DNA from: Halobacillus dabanensis
GTDB taxonomy: Bacteria; Bacillota; Bacilli; Bacillales; Halobacillaceae
NCBI RefSeq assembly: GCF_900114165.1
Contig: NZ_FOSB01000001.1
Coordinates: 248,001 to 312,000 of the forward strand
Length of the DNA: 64,000 nt
Direction: 5' to 3'
Shown here: positions 19,509 to 28,489 of the stretch, in pieces
Layout: the number at the start of each line of letters is the position of its first letter
How positions within the stretch are numbered: position 1 is the first letter of the stretch
Position numbers and translations under genes: made by a program
The notes under the pieces: model-generated
Seen by the model: only the letters and a program-made list of their open reading frames with translations
Databases searched by the model: none
What the model was told of the DNA's origin: nothing

Positions 19509-20447
19509 ATGAAGTGGTCTGAAGTTTGTATCCATACGACGAGTGAAGCGATTGAGCCAGTATCAAATATTTTTCATGAGTCCGGTGCAAGTGGTGTCGT
19601 GATCGAGGACCCAGCCGACATGAAAAAAAAGAAAACGAAGCTTGGAGAAATCTACGAACTGAATCCAGATGATTATCCAGCTGAAGGGGTATATGTAAAA
19701 GCGTATTTACCCATGAACAGTTTTCTTGGAGAAACAGTGGATGGAATCAAACACTCGGTAAGCAATTTGCAAGAGTTTGGCATAGACATCGGTCAAAACG
19801 AAGTGTCTATTCATGAAATCCACGAAGAAGACTGGGCCACTGCATGGAAGAAATACTATAAACCCGTGAAAATCTCTGAAAAAATAACCATTATCCCCAC
19901 ATGGGAAGATTACAAGCCGGTATCCAGTGATGAAATCATCATCGAGATGGATCCTGGTATGGCGTTTGGGACTGGAACGCACCCAACCACTGTTTTGAGT
20001 ATTCAAGCATTAGAACAATACCTTGAGAAAGGGGATAAGGTGCTGGATGTTGGGGCAGGATCGGGAATATTAAGTGTAGCTTCTGTCTTATTAGGCGCTG
20101 AACATGTCCATGCTTACGATCTGGATGATGTGGCCGTTTCCAGTACGAAAAACAATGCAGCTTTGAATGGTGTCGAAGCGAAAATCACAGCTGAATTAAA
20201 TGATCTTCTCGATGGAGTGGATTGGGAAACAGATTTGATTGTTTCAAATATTCTTGCAGAAATCATCGTCAAGTTTACAGATGATGCCTTCCGTGTCGTC
20301 AAACCTGGTGGTTATTTTATTACGTGTGGAATCATTTCTGGTCGTAAAGAAATGGTCCGTGACCGTTTAATAGAATCAGGGTTTGAAATAATTGAGACAA
20401 ACCGAATGGAAGATTGGGTAAGCATTATCGCGAAAAAACCGGAGTGA
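19509..20447 (+). CDS. prmA: Ribosomal protein L11 methyltransferase
   Basis: 312 aa from the ATG at 19509, which follows AGAGGTGG; the frame is open 12 codons further up but has no ribosome site. The N-terminal substrate domain precedes a SAM-binding Rossmann domain with LDVGAGSGILSVAS at about residue 180 and the NPPY-like SNILAEI. It trimethylates L11. It is followed 4 nt later by rsmE in the order dnaJ-prmA-rsmE seen in B. subtilis. Confidence 0.97.
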   Translation: MKWSEVCIHTTSEAIEPVSNIFHESGASGVVIEDPADMKKKKTKLGEIYELNPDDYPAEGVYVKAYLPMNSFLGETVDGIKHSVSNLQEFGIDIGQNEVSIHEIHEEDWATAWKKYYKPVKISEKITIIPTWEDYKPVSSDEIIIEMDPGMAFGTGTHPTTVLSIQALEQYLEKGDKVLDVGAGSGILSVASVLLGAEHVHAYDLDDVAVSSTKNNAALNGVEAKITAELNDLLDGVDWETDLIVSNILAEIIVKFTDDAFRVVKPGGYFITCGIISGRKEMVRDRLIESGFEIIETNRMEDWVSIIAKKPE

Positions 20448-20451
20448 TCCT

Positions 20452-21201
20452 ATGCAACGTTATTTTGTAGAAAAGCATTTTTGGGAGAGGAACACTCTTC
20501 AGATAATTGGAGAAGATACTCATCATATTTCCCGGGTTATGAGAATGAACGAGGGTGATGAACTGATTGCTATTCATCCCGACAAAGGACCAGCGCAATG
20601 TTTTATTACGGAAATAACAGATGGTACGGTACATTGTAAGGTACAGGATTGGTTGCATGAAGATAGAGAGCTGCCTGTTCATGTAACAATTATTGCAAGC
20701 CTTGGAAAAGGTGATAAACTGGAGCAAGTCGTTCAAAAAGGGACAGAGTTAGGAGCATCAACAATTATCCCGTACCAGGCTGATCGTTCTGTTGCTAAAT
20801 GGGACAAGAAAAAAGAGCCGAAAAAAATACAGCGCCTGCAAAAAATTGCAAAAGAGGCCAGTGAGCAATCTGAACGCTCTGTAATCCCTGAGGTTTACCC
20901 TGTGTATGGGATAGAGCAACTGCTTCAGTTAGGAGAACAATATGATCATTGCTTCTTTGCTTACGCGAATGAAGCACGTGTCAGTCAATTCGGTACTTTG
21001 GGTAAAGCTCTCAAAAATGTCCAAAAAGATGGAAAGGTTCTTGCTGTTTTTGGTCCAGAGGGTGGTTTTTCGGAAAGAGAAGTAGAACGGCTGGAAAGCA
21101 AAGGTTTTTCCTCCATACGGCTTGGGCCCCGGATTCTACGTATGGAAACGGCTCCCCTTTATTTTCTCTCCAGTCTATCCTACCTCCTGGAAGAAGCGTG
21201 A
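20452..21201 (+). CDS. rsmE: 16S rRNA (uracil1498-N3)-methyltransferase RsmE
   Basis: 249 aa SPOUT methyltransferase (YqeU). The N-terminal PUA-like part (HHISRVMRMNEGDEL) is followed by the knotted domain with FGPEGGFSEREVE and LGPRILRMETAPL, which form the SAM pocket. It methylates U1498 of 16S rRNA. The ATG is 4 nt after the prmA stop and its GGAGTGAT site lies within the end of prmA, so the pair is coupled. Confidence 0.97.
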   Translation: MQRYFVEKHFWERNTLQIIGEDTHHISRVMRMNEGDELIAIHPDKGPAQCFITEITDGTVHCKVQDWLHEDRELPVHVTIIASLGKGDKLEQVVQKGTELGASTIIPYQADRSVAKWDKKKEPKKIQRLQKIAKEASEQSERSVIPEVYPVYGIEQLLQLGEQYDHCFFAYANEARVSQFGTLGKALKNVQKDGKVLAVFGPEGGFSEREVERLESKGFSSIRLGPRILRMETAPLYFLSSLSYLLEEA

Positions 21202-21237
21202 AAGATCAAGGATGTTATCGATTTTTAATCGCTTTCA

Positions 21238-21246
21238 TGCTATGAT
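21238..21246 (+). promoter_or_regulatory. Extended -10 promoter of deoC
   Basis: TGC-TATGAT is an extended -10 element; no good -35 is seen, which is allowed for this promoter type. It lies 47 nt before the deoC start. Confidence 0.5.
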
Positions 21247-21292
21247 GGTAGAGATGTACGAACAACTCAAATTTTGAAAGGACTGTTCAACC

Positions 21293-21964
21293 ATGGAACA
21301 AAATTTAGCTAAAATGATTGATCATACACAGTTGAAACCTGATACATTAAAAGAGAAAATCACACAGGTTTGCCAAGAAGCAAAGGAACAAAACTTCGCT
21401 TCTGTTTGTGTTAACCCTCATTGGGTTTCTTATTGTGCTGAACTTCTCGATGGGACAGATGTGAAGGTCTGTACTGTTATCGGTTTTCCGCTTGGGGCGA
21501 CCACAATGGAGACGAAAGCTTTTGAAACAAAACAAGCCATTGAAAAAGGGGCAACGGAAGTTGATATGGTCATAAATATCGGTGAACTGAAGTCTGGGAA
21601 TAAAGAGTTTGTGCAACAGGATATAGAAGCTGTTGTCCGCGAAGCCCAAGGGAAAGCGATTGTGAAAGTGATCATTGAGACATCTTTATTATCAGAAGAT
21701 GAAAAAGTAGTTGCTTCAGAGCTTGCAAAAGCCGCTGGTGCAGATTTCGTTAAGACTTCTACAGGCTTCTCAGGTGGCGGGGCTACTGTAGAAGATATAA
21801 GCCTTATGCGTAAAACAGTGGGACCAGACATGGGTGTGAAAGCCTCTGGTGGTGTTCGTGATTATGAGGGAGCAAAAGCTATGATCGAAGCAGGTGCCAC
21901 TCGAATTGGTGCAAGTTCAGGTATTGCCATTGTGAACGGGGAACAAGGATCATCTGATTATTAA
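21293..21964 (+). CDS. deoC: Deoxyribose-phosphate aldolase
   Basis: 223 aa. The Schiff-base lysine lies in [10 protein letters not shown] at about residue 155, with the second conserved lysine in [10 protein letters not shown] and the N-terminal IDHTQLKPD. DeoC splits 2-deoxyribose 5-phosphate to acetaldehyde and glyceraldehyde 3-phosphate in deoxynucleoside breakdown. No other deo gene is nearby. In B. subtilis this slot between rsmE (yqeU) and rpsU holds mtaB (yqeV), so deoC looks like a replacement or insertion here. Confidence 0.97.
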   Translation: MEQNLAKMIDHTQLKPDTLKEKITQVCQEAKEQNFASVCVNPHWVSYCAELLDGTDVKVCTVIGFPLGATTMETKAFETKQAIEKGATEVDMVINIGELKSGNKEFVQQDIEAVVREAQGKAIVKVIIETSLLSEDEKVVASELAKAAGADFVKTSTGFSGGGATVEDISLMRKTVGPDMGVKASGGVRDYEGAKAMIEAGATRIGASSGIAIVNGEQGSSDY

Positions 21965-21975
21965 TATGGTAACTT

Positions 21976-22013
21976 AAAGCCGCCTCCTCTTTAGGTGGCT
22001 TTCCTATATTTTT
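21976..22013 (+). terminator. Terminator after deoC
   Basis: AAAGCCGCCT pairs with AGGTGGCTTT (one G-U pair) around a 7-nt loop, followed by a T-rich stretch. Confidence 0.8.
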
Positions 22014-22064
22014 AATAATAATGCAGATCTACTTTTAGAAGAAGAAACTATCTTTTAAAAAAAG

Positions 22065-22093
22065 TTGACCATATCTTATGCATATAATATAAT
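22065..22093 (+). promoter_or_regulatory. Strong sigma-A promoter of rpsU-yqeY
   Basis: TTGACC at 22065-22070, a 17-nt spacer and TATAAT at 22088-22093, 70 nt before the rpsU start. Confidence 0.85.
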
Positions 22094-22162
22094 TATCAAA
22101 GGTATGGGGGGTTCCCATACAAGAGAAACAGTTTTGTTTGCTTCGGAGGGAGGGAAATTAGC

Positions 22163-22336
22163 ATGTCAAAAACAACTCGCGTTCGTAAAAACGAGTCTCT
22201 TGAAGATGCTCTTCGTCGCTTTAAGCGTGATGTATCAAAAAGTGGTACATTAGCGGAATATCGTAAGCGTGAATATTACGATAAGCCTAGCGTACGCCGT
22301 AAGAAAAAGTCTGAGGCGGCTAGAAAGCGTAAGTAA
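22163..22336 (+). CDS. rpsU: 30S ribosomal protein S21
   Basis: 57 aa, too short for many ORF filters. It starts [20 protein letters not shown] and ends in a lysine/arginine cluster, the standard Firmicutes bS21. The ATG follows GGAGGGAGGG by about 7 nt. bS21 contacts the anti-Shine-Dalgarno region of 16S rRNA. It is followed 20 nt later by yqeY, the same pair as in B. subtilis, behind a strong promoter. Confidence 0.97.
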   Translation: MSKTTRVRKNESLEDALRRFKRDVSKSGTLAEYRKREYYDKPSVRRKKKSEAARKRK

Positions 22337-22356
22337 TCTAAGAGGGTGTTGAAAAG

Positions 22357-22803
22357 ATGACAATTACAGACCGTCTGACCCAAGATATGAAAACGGCTAT
22401 GAAGGCTCGTGATAAAGAAAAATTATCGACGATCCGCATGGTTAAAGCTTCTATGCAAAATGAAGCGATCAAATTGGGGAAAGACTCATTATCTGAAGAA
22501 GAAGAATTGACTGTTTTATCTCGTGAGGTAAAGCAGAGAAATGATTCCCTCCATGAATTCAAAGAAGCTGGACGTGAAGATCTTGTAGAAGGACTCGAGC
22601 GTGAAATTGAGATTTTACAAGTATATATGCCGAAACAGCTGACAGATGAAGAACTCAAGCAGATCGTGGAAGAAACGGTTCAGGAAGTAGGAGCTACTTC
22701 TAAGAGTGACATGGGTAAAGTCATGAGTGCCGTCATGCCTAAGATTAAAGGCAAGGCCGATGGATCCAAAGTCAATAAGGTCGTTCTTCAACAACTATCG
22801 TAA
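22357..22803 (+). CDS. yqeY: YqeY, GatB/YqeY domain protein
   Basis: 148 aa consisting of a helical YqeY domain, which is related to the tRNA-binding tail of GatB amidotransferase. The family pattern is seen in [26 protein letters not shown] at the start and [18 protein letters not shown] near the end. Its exact role is unknown; tRNA binding is inferred from the GatB relation. A clear terminator follows. Confidence 0.93.
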   Translation: MTITDRLTQDMKTAMKARDKEKLSTIRMVKASMQNEAIKLGKDSLSEEEELTVLSREVKQRNDSLHEFKEAGREDLVEGLEREIEILQVYMPKQLTDEELKQIVEETVQEVGATSKSDMGKVMSAVMPKIKGKADGSKVNKVVLQQLS

Positions 22804-22805
22804 AT

Positions 22806-22840
22806 ATAAAGACCTCTCTATAATGAGAGGTCTTTTTATA
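22806..22840 (+). terminator. Terminator after yqeY
   Basis: AAAGACCTCTC pairs perfectly with GAGAGGTCTTT around TATAAT, followed by T residues. Confidence 0.95.
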
Positions 22841-23005
22841 TAGGTTTGCTTGAAGGCTCTACAATTATAGGTTGGGGTATTAGAAAATTTGGCATAAAAA
22901 AATGGGGGCAGTTCATATATTGCCAATTGCAAGTGGGCTACAAGGTAAGCGGTTTCGCATTGTAATACCTCTCGGGAAATCACTCTTTAAATGGAACGAT
23001 TTTTT

Positions 23006-23032
23006 TGAAACCTTTACTTAGCATTGTTCGTA
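23006..23032 (+). promoter_or_regulatory. Sigma-W-type (ECF) promoter of nfeD-floA-yqfB
   Basis: TGAAAC at 23006-23011, a 17-nt spacer starting CTTT, and CGTA at 23029-23032 match the sigma-W pattern TGAAAC-N16/17-CGTA. In B. subtilis the orthologous yqeZ-yqfA-yqfB operon is a sigma-W operon induced by envelope stress, so both sequence and context agree. Confidence 0.8.
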
Positions 23033-23080
23033 AGGATAATATGCGATGGGAATGCTAATGGCTGAGGAGGTGAAGGATTA

Positions 23081-24412
23081 ATGAAAAAATCTTGGCGCCT
23101 GTCTATGTGGATTGCAATTATGTTATTCAGTGTATTACTATCATTGAATCACCTCTATGCTGTCGTTCAAGCGGATGGTGATGGGAAGACGGTTTATGTC
23201 ATTCCTGTTAAAGATACGGTTGAGAGAGGGATGTCTTCCTTTTTGGAACGCACAACAAGCGAAGCAGAAGAAAATGGTGCGGATCATATCCTATTTGAAG
23301 TCGATACTCCAGGTGGGCGGGTGGACGCAGCAGGGGAAATCGGAGAGATTTTTCAGGATTTAGAGATTCCAAATAGTGCTTTTGTGACGAATAGAGCCTA
23401 TTCTGCAGGTTCCTATATTGCTTTGAATGCAGATGAAATATATATGAAGCCTACAGCAACAATGGGGGCATCAGGGGTCATCAATTCAGATGGAACGGCA
23501 GCTGATAAAAAAGCACAGTCTGCTTGGATCTCTTCCATGGTTGCTGCTGCAGAAGCTAATGGGCGTGATCCGTTGTATGCACGTGCCATGGCTGACCCGG
23601 ATGTTGATTTATCAGATTATGGAGCAGGGAAAGGAGAATTTTTGACCCTTGGACCAACAGAAGCGGAGGAAGTCGGCTATGCGGAAGGAATCGTTGATGA
23701 CCGTAACGAATTACTTAGTGTGCTTGGCTTGTCAGATGCAACCATAGTAGAAGAGAATCCCACAACTTCTGAAAATATTGCCCGCTTCTTAACAAATCCG
23801 GTGGTTATACCGATACTATTATCGATTGCAAGTATTGGATTGGTGGTCGAATTATATTCGCCTGGTTTTGGTATTCCTGGTACAATGGGGCTCCTGGCTC
23901 TTGTACTCTTCTTTTATGGACACATAGTTGCAGGACTGGCTGGATATGAAGCAATTATATTGCTCGTTTTAGGGATTGGGCTAGTCATTGCTGAATTTTT
24001 CCTGCCAGGCGGGATAGCTGGAATTGCTGGTGTAGTCGCAATTGTGTCTTCATTGATGCTATCCTCCGCTGATTTGGGTCACATGGCTATGAGTATTGGG
24101 ATTGCCTTAATTGTCACCATTATTGTATCCATTATCCTATTCAAGACGCTTGGTATGGAAAAAGGTTTCTTTCGCCACATTATTTTGAACGACTCCACTT
24201 CCTCAGATCTAGGGTATGTATCATCGGTTAATAGACTGGAACTGATCGGTATGGAAGGGACAACATTGACACCTTTGAGGCCAGCCGGCACAGCTGATTT
24301 TAATGGGGAACGTTTAGATGTAGTCACTGAAGGTGGGTTTGTCGATCGCGATCAACCAGTCGTAATCAAGAAGACGGAAGGCTCCAGAATTGTTGTAAGA
24401 GAAAAAAATTAG
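23081..24412 (+). CDS. yqeZ: NfeD-type membrane protease (YqeZ)
   Basis: 443 aa. An N-terminal membrane segment or signal (about residues 8-28) precedes a ClpP-like serine protease domain (FEVDTPGGRVDAAGEI, NRAYSAGSYIAL with the likely nucleophilic Ser, and ATMGASGVI). Four to five membrane helices follow (about 225-370), then a C-terminal OB fold. NfeD proteins pair with flotillin/stomatin partners; floA follows directly. The AGGAGGTG site is well placed. Expected to be induced by envelope stress through the ECF promoter upstream. Confidence 0.94.
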   Translation: MKKSWRLSMWIAIMLFSVLLSLNHLYAVVQADGDGKTVYVIPVKDTVERGMSSFLERTTSEAEENGADHILFEVDTPGGRVDAAGEIGEIFQDLEIPNSAFVTNRAYSAGSYIALNADEIYMKPTATMGASGVINSDGTAADKKAQSAWISSMVAAAEANGRDPLYARAMADPDVDLSDYGAGKGEFLTLGPTEAEEVGYAEGIVDDRNELLSVLGLSDATIVEENPTTSENIARFLTNPVVIPILLSIASIGLVVELYSPGFGIPGTMGLLALVLFFYGHIVAGLAGYEAIILLVLGIGLVIAEFFLPGGIAGIAGVVAIVSSLMLSSADLGHMAMSIGIALIVTIIVSIILFKTLGMEKGFFRHIILNDSTSSDLGYVSSVNRLELIGMEGTTLTPLRPAGTADFNGERLDVVTEGGFVDRDQPVVIKKTEGSRIVVREKN

Positions 24413-24431
24413 AATATGAGGAGGAAACAGA

Positions 24432-25424
24432 GTGACACTAGAAGAATTAATGCCGATTATTATTATTGGTATCATCATCATCGTTGTTGCTGTATTATTC
24501 ACATTCATCCCTGTCATGCTATGGATCAGTGCTCTAGCTGCAGGCGTGAAAATCAACATTTTTACACTAGTCGGAATGCGATTAAGGAGGGTAATTCCTT
24601 CCCGTGTCATTAATCCGTTGATCAAAGCCCACAAAGCGGGAGTCAACGTCAATACGAACCAATTGGAGAGCCACTATTTAGCAGGTGGTAATGTAGACCG
24701 TGTTGTGAATGCCTTAATTGCTGCTCAGAGAGCGAACATTGAATTGAGCTTTGAACGTTGTGCGGCGATTGATTTAGCAGGACGTGACGTCTTAGAAGCC
24801 GTACAGATGAGTGTAAACCCTAAAGTCATTGAAACACCATTCATCGCCGGTGTTGCTATGGACGGGATTGAAGTAAAGGCAAAAGCACGTATTACAGTCC
24901 GTGCCAATATTGACAGACTCGTCGGTGGTGCAGGGGAAGATACAGTCATTGCCCGTGTAGGGGAAGGTATTGTATCCACTATTGGTTCAAGTGAAAACCA
25001 TAATAAAGTCTTAGAAAACCCTGATAGGATTTCGCAAAATGTTCTAGGGAAAGGCCTGGATGCTGGAACAGCGTTTGAAATTCTTTCTATTGATATTGCT
25101 GATATTGATATTGGTAAAAACATTGGCGCAATTCTGCAGACAGATCAGGCGGAAGCGGATAAAAATATTGCGCAAGCGAAAGCGGAAGAACGTCGTGCTA
25201 TGGCAATCGCCCAAGAACAAGAAATGCGTGCACGCGTACAGGAAATGCAAGCAAAAGTTGTGGAGGCAGAAGCACAAGTACCTCAAGCACTTGCAGAGGC
25301 TTTACGTTCAGGAAAAATGGGAGTCATGGATTATATGAATTATCAAAATATCAATGCAGACACCGATATGAGAAATACACTCGGTAAGATGTCAGATGAA
25401 GATGGTGAAGGCGAAGAAAATTAA
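24432..25424 (+). CDS. floA: Flotillin-like protein FloA
   Basis: 330 aa, GTG start after GAGGAGGAAAC. One membrane-inserted hydrophobic segment at residues about 8-32 precedes an SPFH-like core ([21 protein letters not shown]) and a C-terminal coiled coil rich in Ala, Glu and Gln ([20 protein letters not shown]). FloA organises membrane microdomains and controls fluidity. It lies 19 nt after the NfeD gene, its usual partner, and before yqfB. Confidence 0.97.
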   Translation: MTLEELMPIIIIGIIIIVVAVLFTFIPVMLWISALAAGVKINIFTLVGMRLRRVIPSRVINPLIKAHKAGVNVNTNQLESHYLAGGNVDRVVNALIAAQRANIELSFERCAAIDLAGRDVLEAVQMSVNPKVIETPFIAGVAMDGIEVKAKARITVRANIDRLVGGAGEDTVIARVGEGIVSTIGSSENHNKVLENPDRISQNVLGKGLDAGTAFEILSIDIADIDIGKNIGAILQTDQAEADKNIAQAKAEERRAMAIAQEQEMRARVQEMQAKVVEAEAQVPQALAEALRSGKMGVMDYMNYQNINADTDMRNTLGKMSDEDGEGEEN

Positions 25425-25452
25425 TCCTTGATCAACCAAAAGGAGAATTAAT

Positions 25453-25947
25453 ATGGGAGATCTAATAGACCTTATTTTCAGCAATTTTCTTATCATCGCA
25501 GCGATTATTGGTGGAATCGTAAGTTGGTTCAGTGGGATGACAAAAGAGAATGAAACGAAACAAAAAAGGTCCGATCGAAGTCAATCTCCTAAACCGTCAC
25601 CTTATCCAAGTGGGCCTTCCCAGGAACTAGAACAGAAGGAAAGGACAGGAGAAGAGCGGTTGAAAGAGTATTATGAAAATAAGCAACAAAAATTGAAGGA
25701 GATGACTGATAGCAATAGTGAGCGTGAAAGAGGTGTATGGGAACCGATGGAACCCAACACTCATTCAGCATTACAGGGACAAAAAAATAAGTCATCGAAA
25801 GCAAGTCAGCTTGCTGAAAATGGCCCACTTATTGAAAGCGCAAGAAAGTGGGATAAAAAAAGGTTGGCAGAAGGAATCTTGATGGCTGAAGTGCTGGGTC
25901 CGCCCCGTGCTCGTAAGCCTCACAGTTCTCATCCTCGTAAAAGATAA
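25453..25947 (+). CDS. YqfB-position membrane-anchored protein of unknown function
   Basis: 164 aa. A single membrane helix at residues about 9-27 (FLIIAAIIGGIVSWF) is followed by a long charged, low-complexity tail (Lys, Glu, Gln, Ser, Pro), ending in a better ordered segment LAEGILMAEVLGPPRARKPH. It follows floA by 28 nt with an AAGGAG site and is closed by a terminator, so it is the third gene of the operon, in the place of B. subtilis yqfB. I do not recognise a domain; a scaffold or regulator of the FloA/NfeD complex is only a guess. Confidence 0.7.
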   Translation: MGDLIDLIFSNFLIIAAIIGGIVSWFSGMTKENETKQKRSDRSQSPKPSPYPSGPSQELEQKERTGEERLKEYYENKQQKLKEMTDSNSERERGVWEPMEPNTHSALQGQKNKSSKASQLAENGPLIESARKWDKKRLAEGILMAEVLGPPRARKPHSSHPRKR

Positions 25948-25950
25948 ACA

Positions 25951-25987
25951 AAACGCACGAATTGTAGTGATACAATTCGTGCGTTTT
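25951..25987 (+). terminator. Terminator after the nfeD-floA-yqfB operon
   Basis: A perfect 16-bp stem AAACGCACGAATTGTA / TACAATTCGTGCGTTT with a 4-nt loop and following T residues. GATACAAT inside it (25968-25975) resembles a sigma-E -10 element, but no suitable -35 was found. Confidence 0.93.
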
Positions 25988-26018
25988 TCGTATAAATGAA
26001 AAGAGGGGAGGACGTCTC

Positions 26019-26312
26019 ATGTCAAAATGGCAACAGCATATTCGTACCTGGATCGGTCGTTACTTTGATTTGCCATCTGATGTCATGTTGGATTTGCCGA
26101 GAATTACTACGATCGGTTCTATTCACGTGTACATAGAAAATCATACAGGCCTCCTTCATTTTTCAGATCAAGAAGTGAGAATCCAATACAAAAAAGGTCA
26201 AGTCCGTATTTTGGGCAAGGATCTTGGTGTGAAGATGATGTTGAAGGAAGAGTTATTGTTAGAAGGCGAATTGAAGTCAGTAGAGTTTTTGCCAGATTCC
26301 CAAGGGGGGTGA
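26019..26312 (+). CDS. yqfC: Sporulation protein YqfC
   Basis: 97 aa of the YabP/YqfC family. The family pattern is DLPSDVMLDLPRITTIGSI near the start and GKDLGVKMMLKEELLLEG later. In B. subtilis yqfC and yqfD are expressed in the mother cell under sigma-E, and mutants make defective spores. GGGGAGGACG provides the ribosome site. It runs into yqfD with one base between stop and start. Confidence 0.95.
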   Translation: MSKWQQHIRTWIGRYFDLPSDVMLDLPRITTIGSIHVYIENHTGLLHFSDQEVRIQYKKGQVRILGKDLGVKMMLKEELLLEGELKSVEFLPDSQGG

Positions 26313-26313
26313 G

Positions 26314-27498
26314 ATGATGAAAAACCAGCATGATTTCTTCCAGGGAAGCATTACGGTGCAAGTGGAAGGGCCGTTAATTGAACCATTCCTGCAAGCTTGT
26401 ACAAAACGTGGATGTCAAATAACTGATATGAAAAGAATCGGCGATGCTGTTGTTATTTTGACTATTCGACTTAAGGATTGGAAAGTCTTAAGAGAATTAC
26501 GGAAAAAGTATCGGTGCAAATTATCGATAAAAGGCGGTAAAGGTGTCCCTTTCATCGTTAGGCACCTAATGAGGAGGGTTTCTGTACTTCTAGCATTCGT
26601 TGCTGCTATCGTGGTTATTTTCTTATTGGCAAACACTCTTTGGTCAATTAAAGTGGACGGGCTCTCCCCGGAATTAAAAGCAGATGTTGAAGGGAAATTG
26701 AATAGTTATGGGGTATCTCCTGGTAAACTAACGATAGGGATGAAAGACCCTAATGAAATCCAACAACAATTATTAGATGATATTCCTGATCTGCTATGGA
26801 TTGGTGTAAAAAAACAGGGGACAAGCTATCACTTGTATGGTGTAGAAAAAATCAGGCATGATACAGATAAGAATACACGTCCATCCAATCTGGTAGCTTC
26901 TAAAAAAGGAATGATTATCGAAACGTTCATAAAAAAAGGACGTCCGATGGTAGCCGTTTATGATGTGGTGGATAAAGGGCAAATTTTAGCCACAGGCCAG
27001 CTTGTTGAAGAAGAAGATACCTTTGTCCATTCGGATGGAGAAGTAATTGCGGAAACTTGGTACCGTGTCGAACAAGATTTGCCGATGAAACAAGTTCTTA
27101 TGTTAACGGATGGTACAGTAGAAAGTGAATATTCACTTAAGGTTGGAAAACTCACCATCCCATTGTGGGGTTTTTGGAAGGGAAAAGAAGGGAACTTCAG
27201 AGAGGAAACGCATTCTTCTAACTGGAGTATATTCGGAATGAAAATTCCATTCCACATAAAGACTGTTGATCACTATTCGATTGATCAAAAAAGTTATGAG
27301 TCCTCTAAGGAGGAACTGGAGGATATGGGACTCTCTGCAGCAAGAAGCGGTCTTCTCCAAGAGTTGGATGAGGAGGCTGAAATAAAGGAAGAAAAAGTTT
27401 TGCACCTCAGTGAGGAGAATGGTAAAGTAAAATTAATCCTATTGTACAAAGTTTATGAAAATATAGCAGTGACCAAGTATATAAGCCAAGGAGATTGA
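26314..27498 (+). CDS. yqfD: Sporulation protein YqfD
   Basis: 394 aa. It has an N-terminal cytoplasmic part, one membrane helix near residues 88-108 (VSVLLAFVAAIVVIFLLANTLW) and a large outer domain. Two adjacent ATGs (26314, 26317) are possible; the second is better spaced from GGGGGGTGA. Cotranscribed with yqfC. The function in spore formation is not defined at the molecular level. Confidence 0.95.
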   Translation: MMKNQHDFFQGSITVQVEGPLIEPFLQACTKRGCQITDMKRIGDAVVILTIRLKDWKVLRELRKKYRCKLSIKGGKGVPFIVRHLMRRVSVLLAFVAAIVVIFLLANTLWSIKVDGLSPELKADVEGKLNSYGVSPGKLTIGMKDPNEIQQQLLDDIPDLLWIGVKKQGTSYHLYGVEKIRHDTDKNTRPSNLVASKKGMIIETFIKKGRPMVAVYDVVDKGQILATGQLVEEEDTFVHSDGEVIAETWYRVEQDLPMKQVLMLTDGTVESEYSLKVGKLTIPLWGFWKGKEGNFREETHSSNWSIFGMKIPFHIKTVDHYSIDQKSYESSKEELEDMGLSAARSGLLQELDEEAEIKEEKVLHLSEENGKVKLILLYKVYENIAVTKYISQGD

Positions 27499-27500
27499 GT

Positions 27501-28463
27501 ATGCCAGAAGATATGAAAACAATGGACATTCAATTGGATAATACAACCGAAGCATTAGCTTTATTCGGTACTGAAGATCGAAACTTGAAGCAGATTGAAG
27601 AGCATTTGCAAGTTACAATCATTTCTCGTGGCGAGCAGGTGCGTGTATCCGGACAAGCGGAACATGTACAATTGGTGGAGGATATCCTTCATAGTGTCCT
27701 AGCTCTCATCCGAAAAGGTTTGACGATCACAGAGAGGGATATTGTTTATGCTGTAGAGCTTGCTAAGAAGGGGAAAATCAATCAATTCGAAGCCCTTTTC
27801 GAAGATGAGATTACGAAAAATTCCAAAGGGAAATCCATACGTGTGAAAACGCTAGGGCAAAGAAACTATATTGCCGCTATTAAGAATAATGATTTAGTTT
27901 TCGGAATTGGACCAGCAGGAACGGGGAAAACCTATTTGGCAGTCATCATGGCTGTAAATGCATTGAAAAACGGGGATGTGAAGAGGATTATTCTGACACG
28001 TCCAGCTGTTGAAGCAGGGGAAAGTCTAGGTTTTTTACCTGGTGATTTGAAAGAAAAAGTGGATCCTTATTTGCGCCCACTATACGATTCTTTGCATGAT
28101 GTTTTCGGTGCAGAGCATACCGCTCGATTAATTGACCGAGGTACGATTGAAATTGCTCCACTCGCTTATATGAGGGGGCGTACGTTAGACGATGCTTTTG
28201 CTATTCTTGATGAAGCTCAGAACACAACTCCTGAACAAATGAAAATGTTTCTGACTCGCTTAGGGTTTGGCTCAAAGATGATTATCACGGGTGATATCAC
28301 ACAAGTAGATCTTCCGAAGGGTGTTAAGTCTGGTTTGCGTGTAGCGGAGGACCGGTTGGCTAATGTGAAAGGCTCTGCTTTCATTCACTTGGATCAGTCT
28401 GATGTTGTTCGCCATCCACTTGTGCAGCGAATCATTGATGCCTACGAAAGTGAAAAACAATAA
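27501..28463 (+). CDS. phoH: PhoH-like ATPase
   Basis: 320 aa from the ATG at 27501, 8 nt after AAGGAG; the TTG at 27495 overlaps the yqfD stop and is too close. An N-terminal KH-like region (residues about 20-80) precedes the PhoH ATPase domain with Walker A GPAGTGKTY and Walker B FAILDEAQN. The family has been linked to RNA metabolism, and the neighbour ybeY fits this. In B. subtilis pgpH separates phoH and ybeY; here it is missing and a terminator follows. Confidence 0.95.
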   Translation: MPEDMKTMDIQLDNTTEALALFGTEDRNLKQIEEHLQVTIISRGEQVRVSGQAEHVQLVEDILHSVLALIRKGLTITERDIVYAVELAKKGKINQFEALFEDEITKNSKGKSIRVKTLGQRNYIAAIKNNDLVFGIGPAGTGKTYLAVIMAVNALKNGDVKRIILTRPAVEAGESLGFLPGDLKEKVDPYLRPLYDSLHDVFGAEHTARLIDRGTIEIAPLAYMRGRTLDDAFAILDEAQNTTPEQMKMFLTRLGFGSKMIITGDITQVDLPKGVKSGLRVAEDRLANVKGSAFIHLDQSDVVRHPLVQRIIDAYESEKQ

Positions 28464-28487
28464 GACCCAATTTCTTGGGTCTTATTT
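28459..28487 (+). terminator. Terminator after phoH
   Basis: AATAAGACCCA pairs with TGGGTCTTATT around a 6-nt loop, followed by TTTC; it overlaps the phoH stop codon. Confidence 0.85.
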
Positions 28488-28489
28488 CA

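Noticed and set aside
22065-22253. 62-codon ORF over the rpsU start
   Set aside because: It begins in the rpsU promoter and overlaps rpsU in another frame; S21 is the obvious real product.
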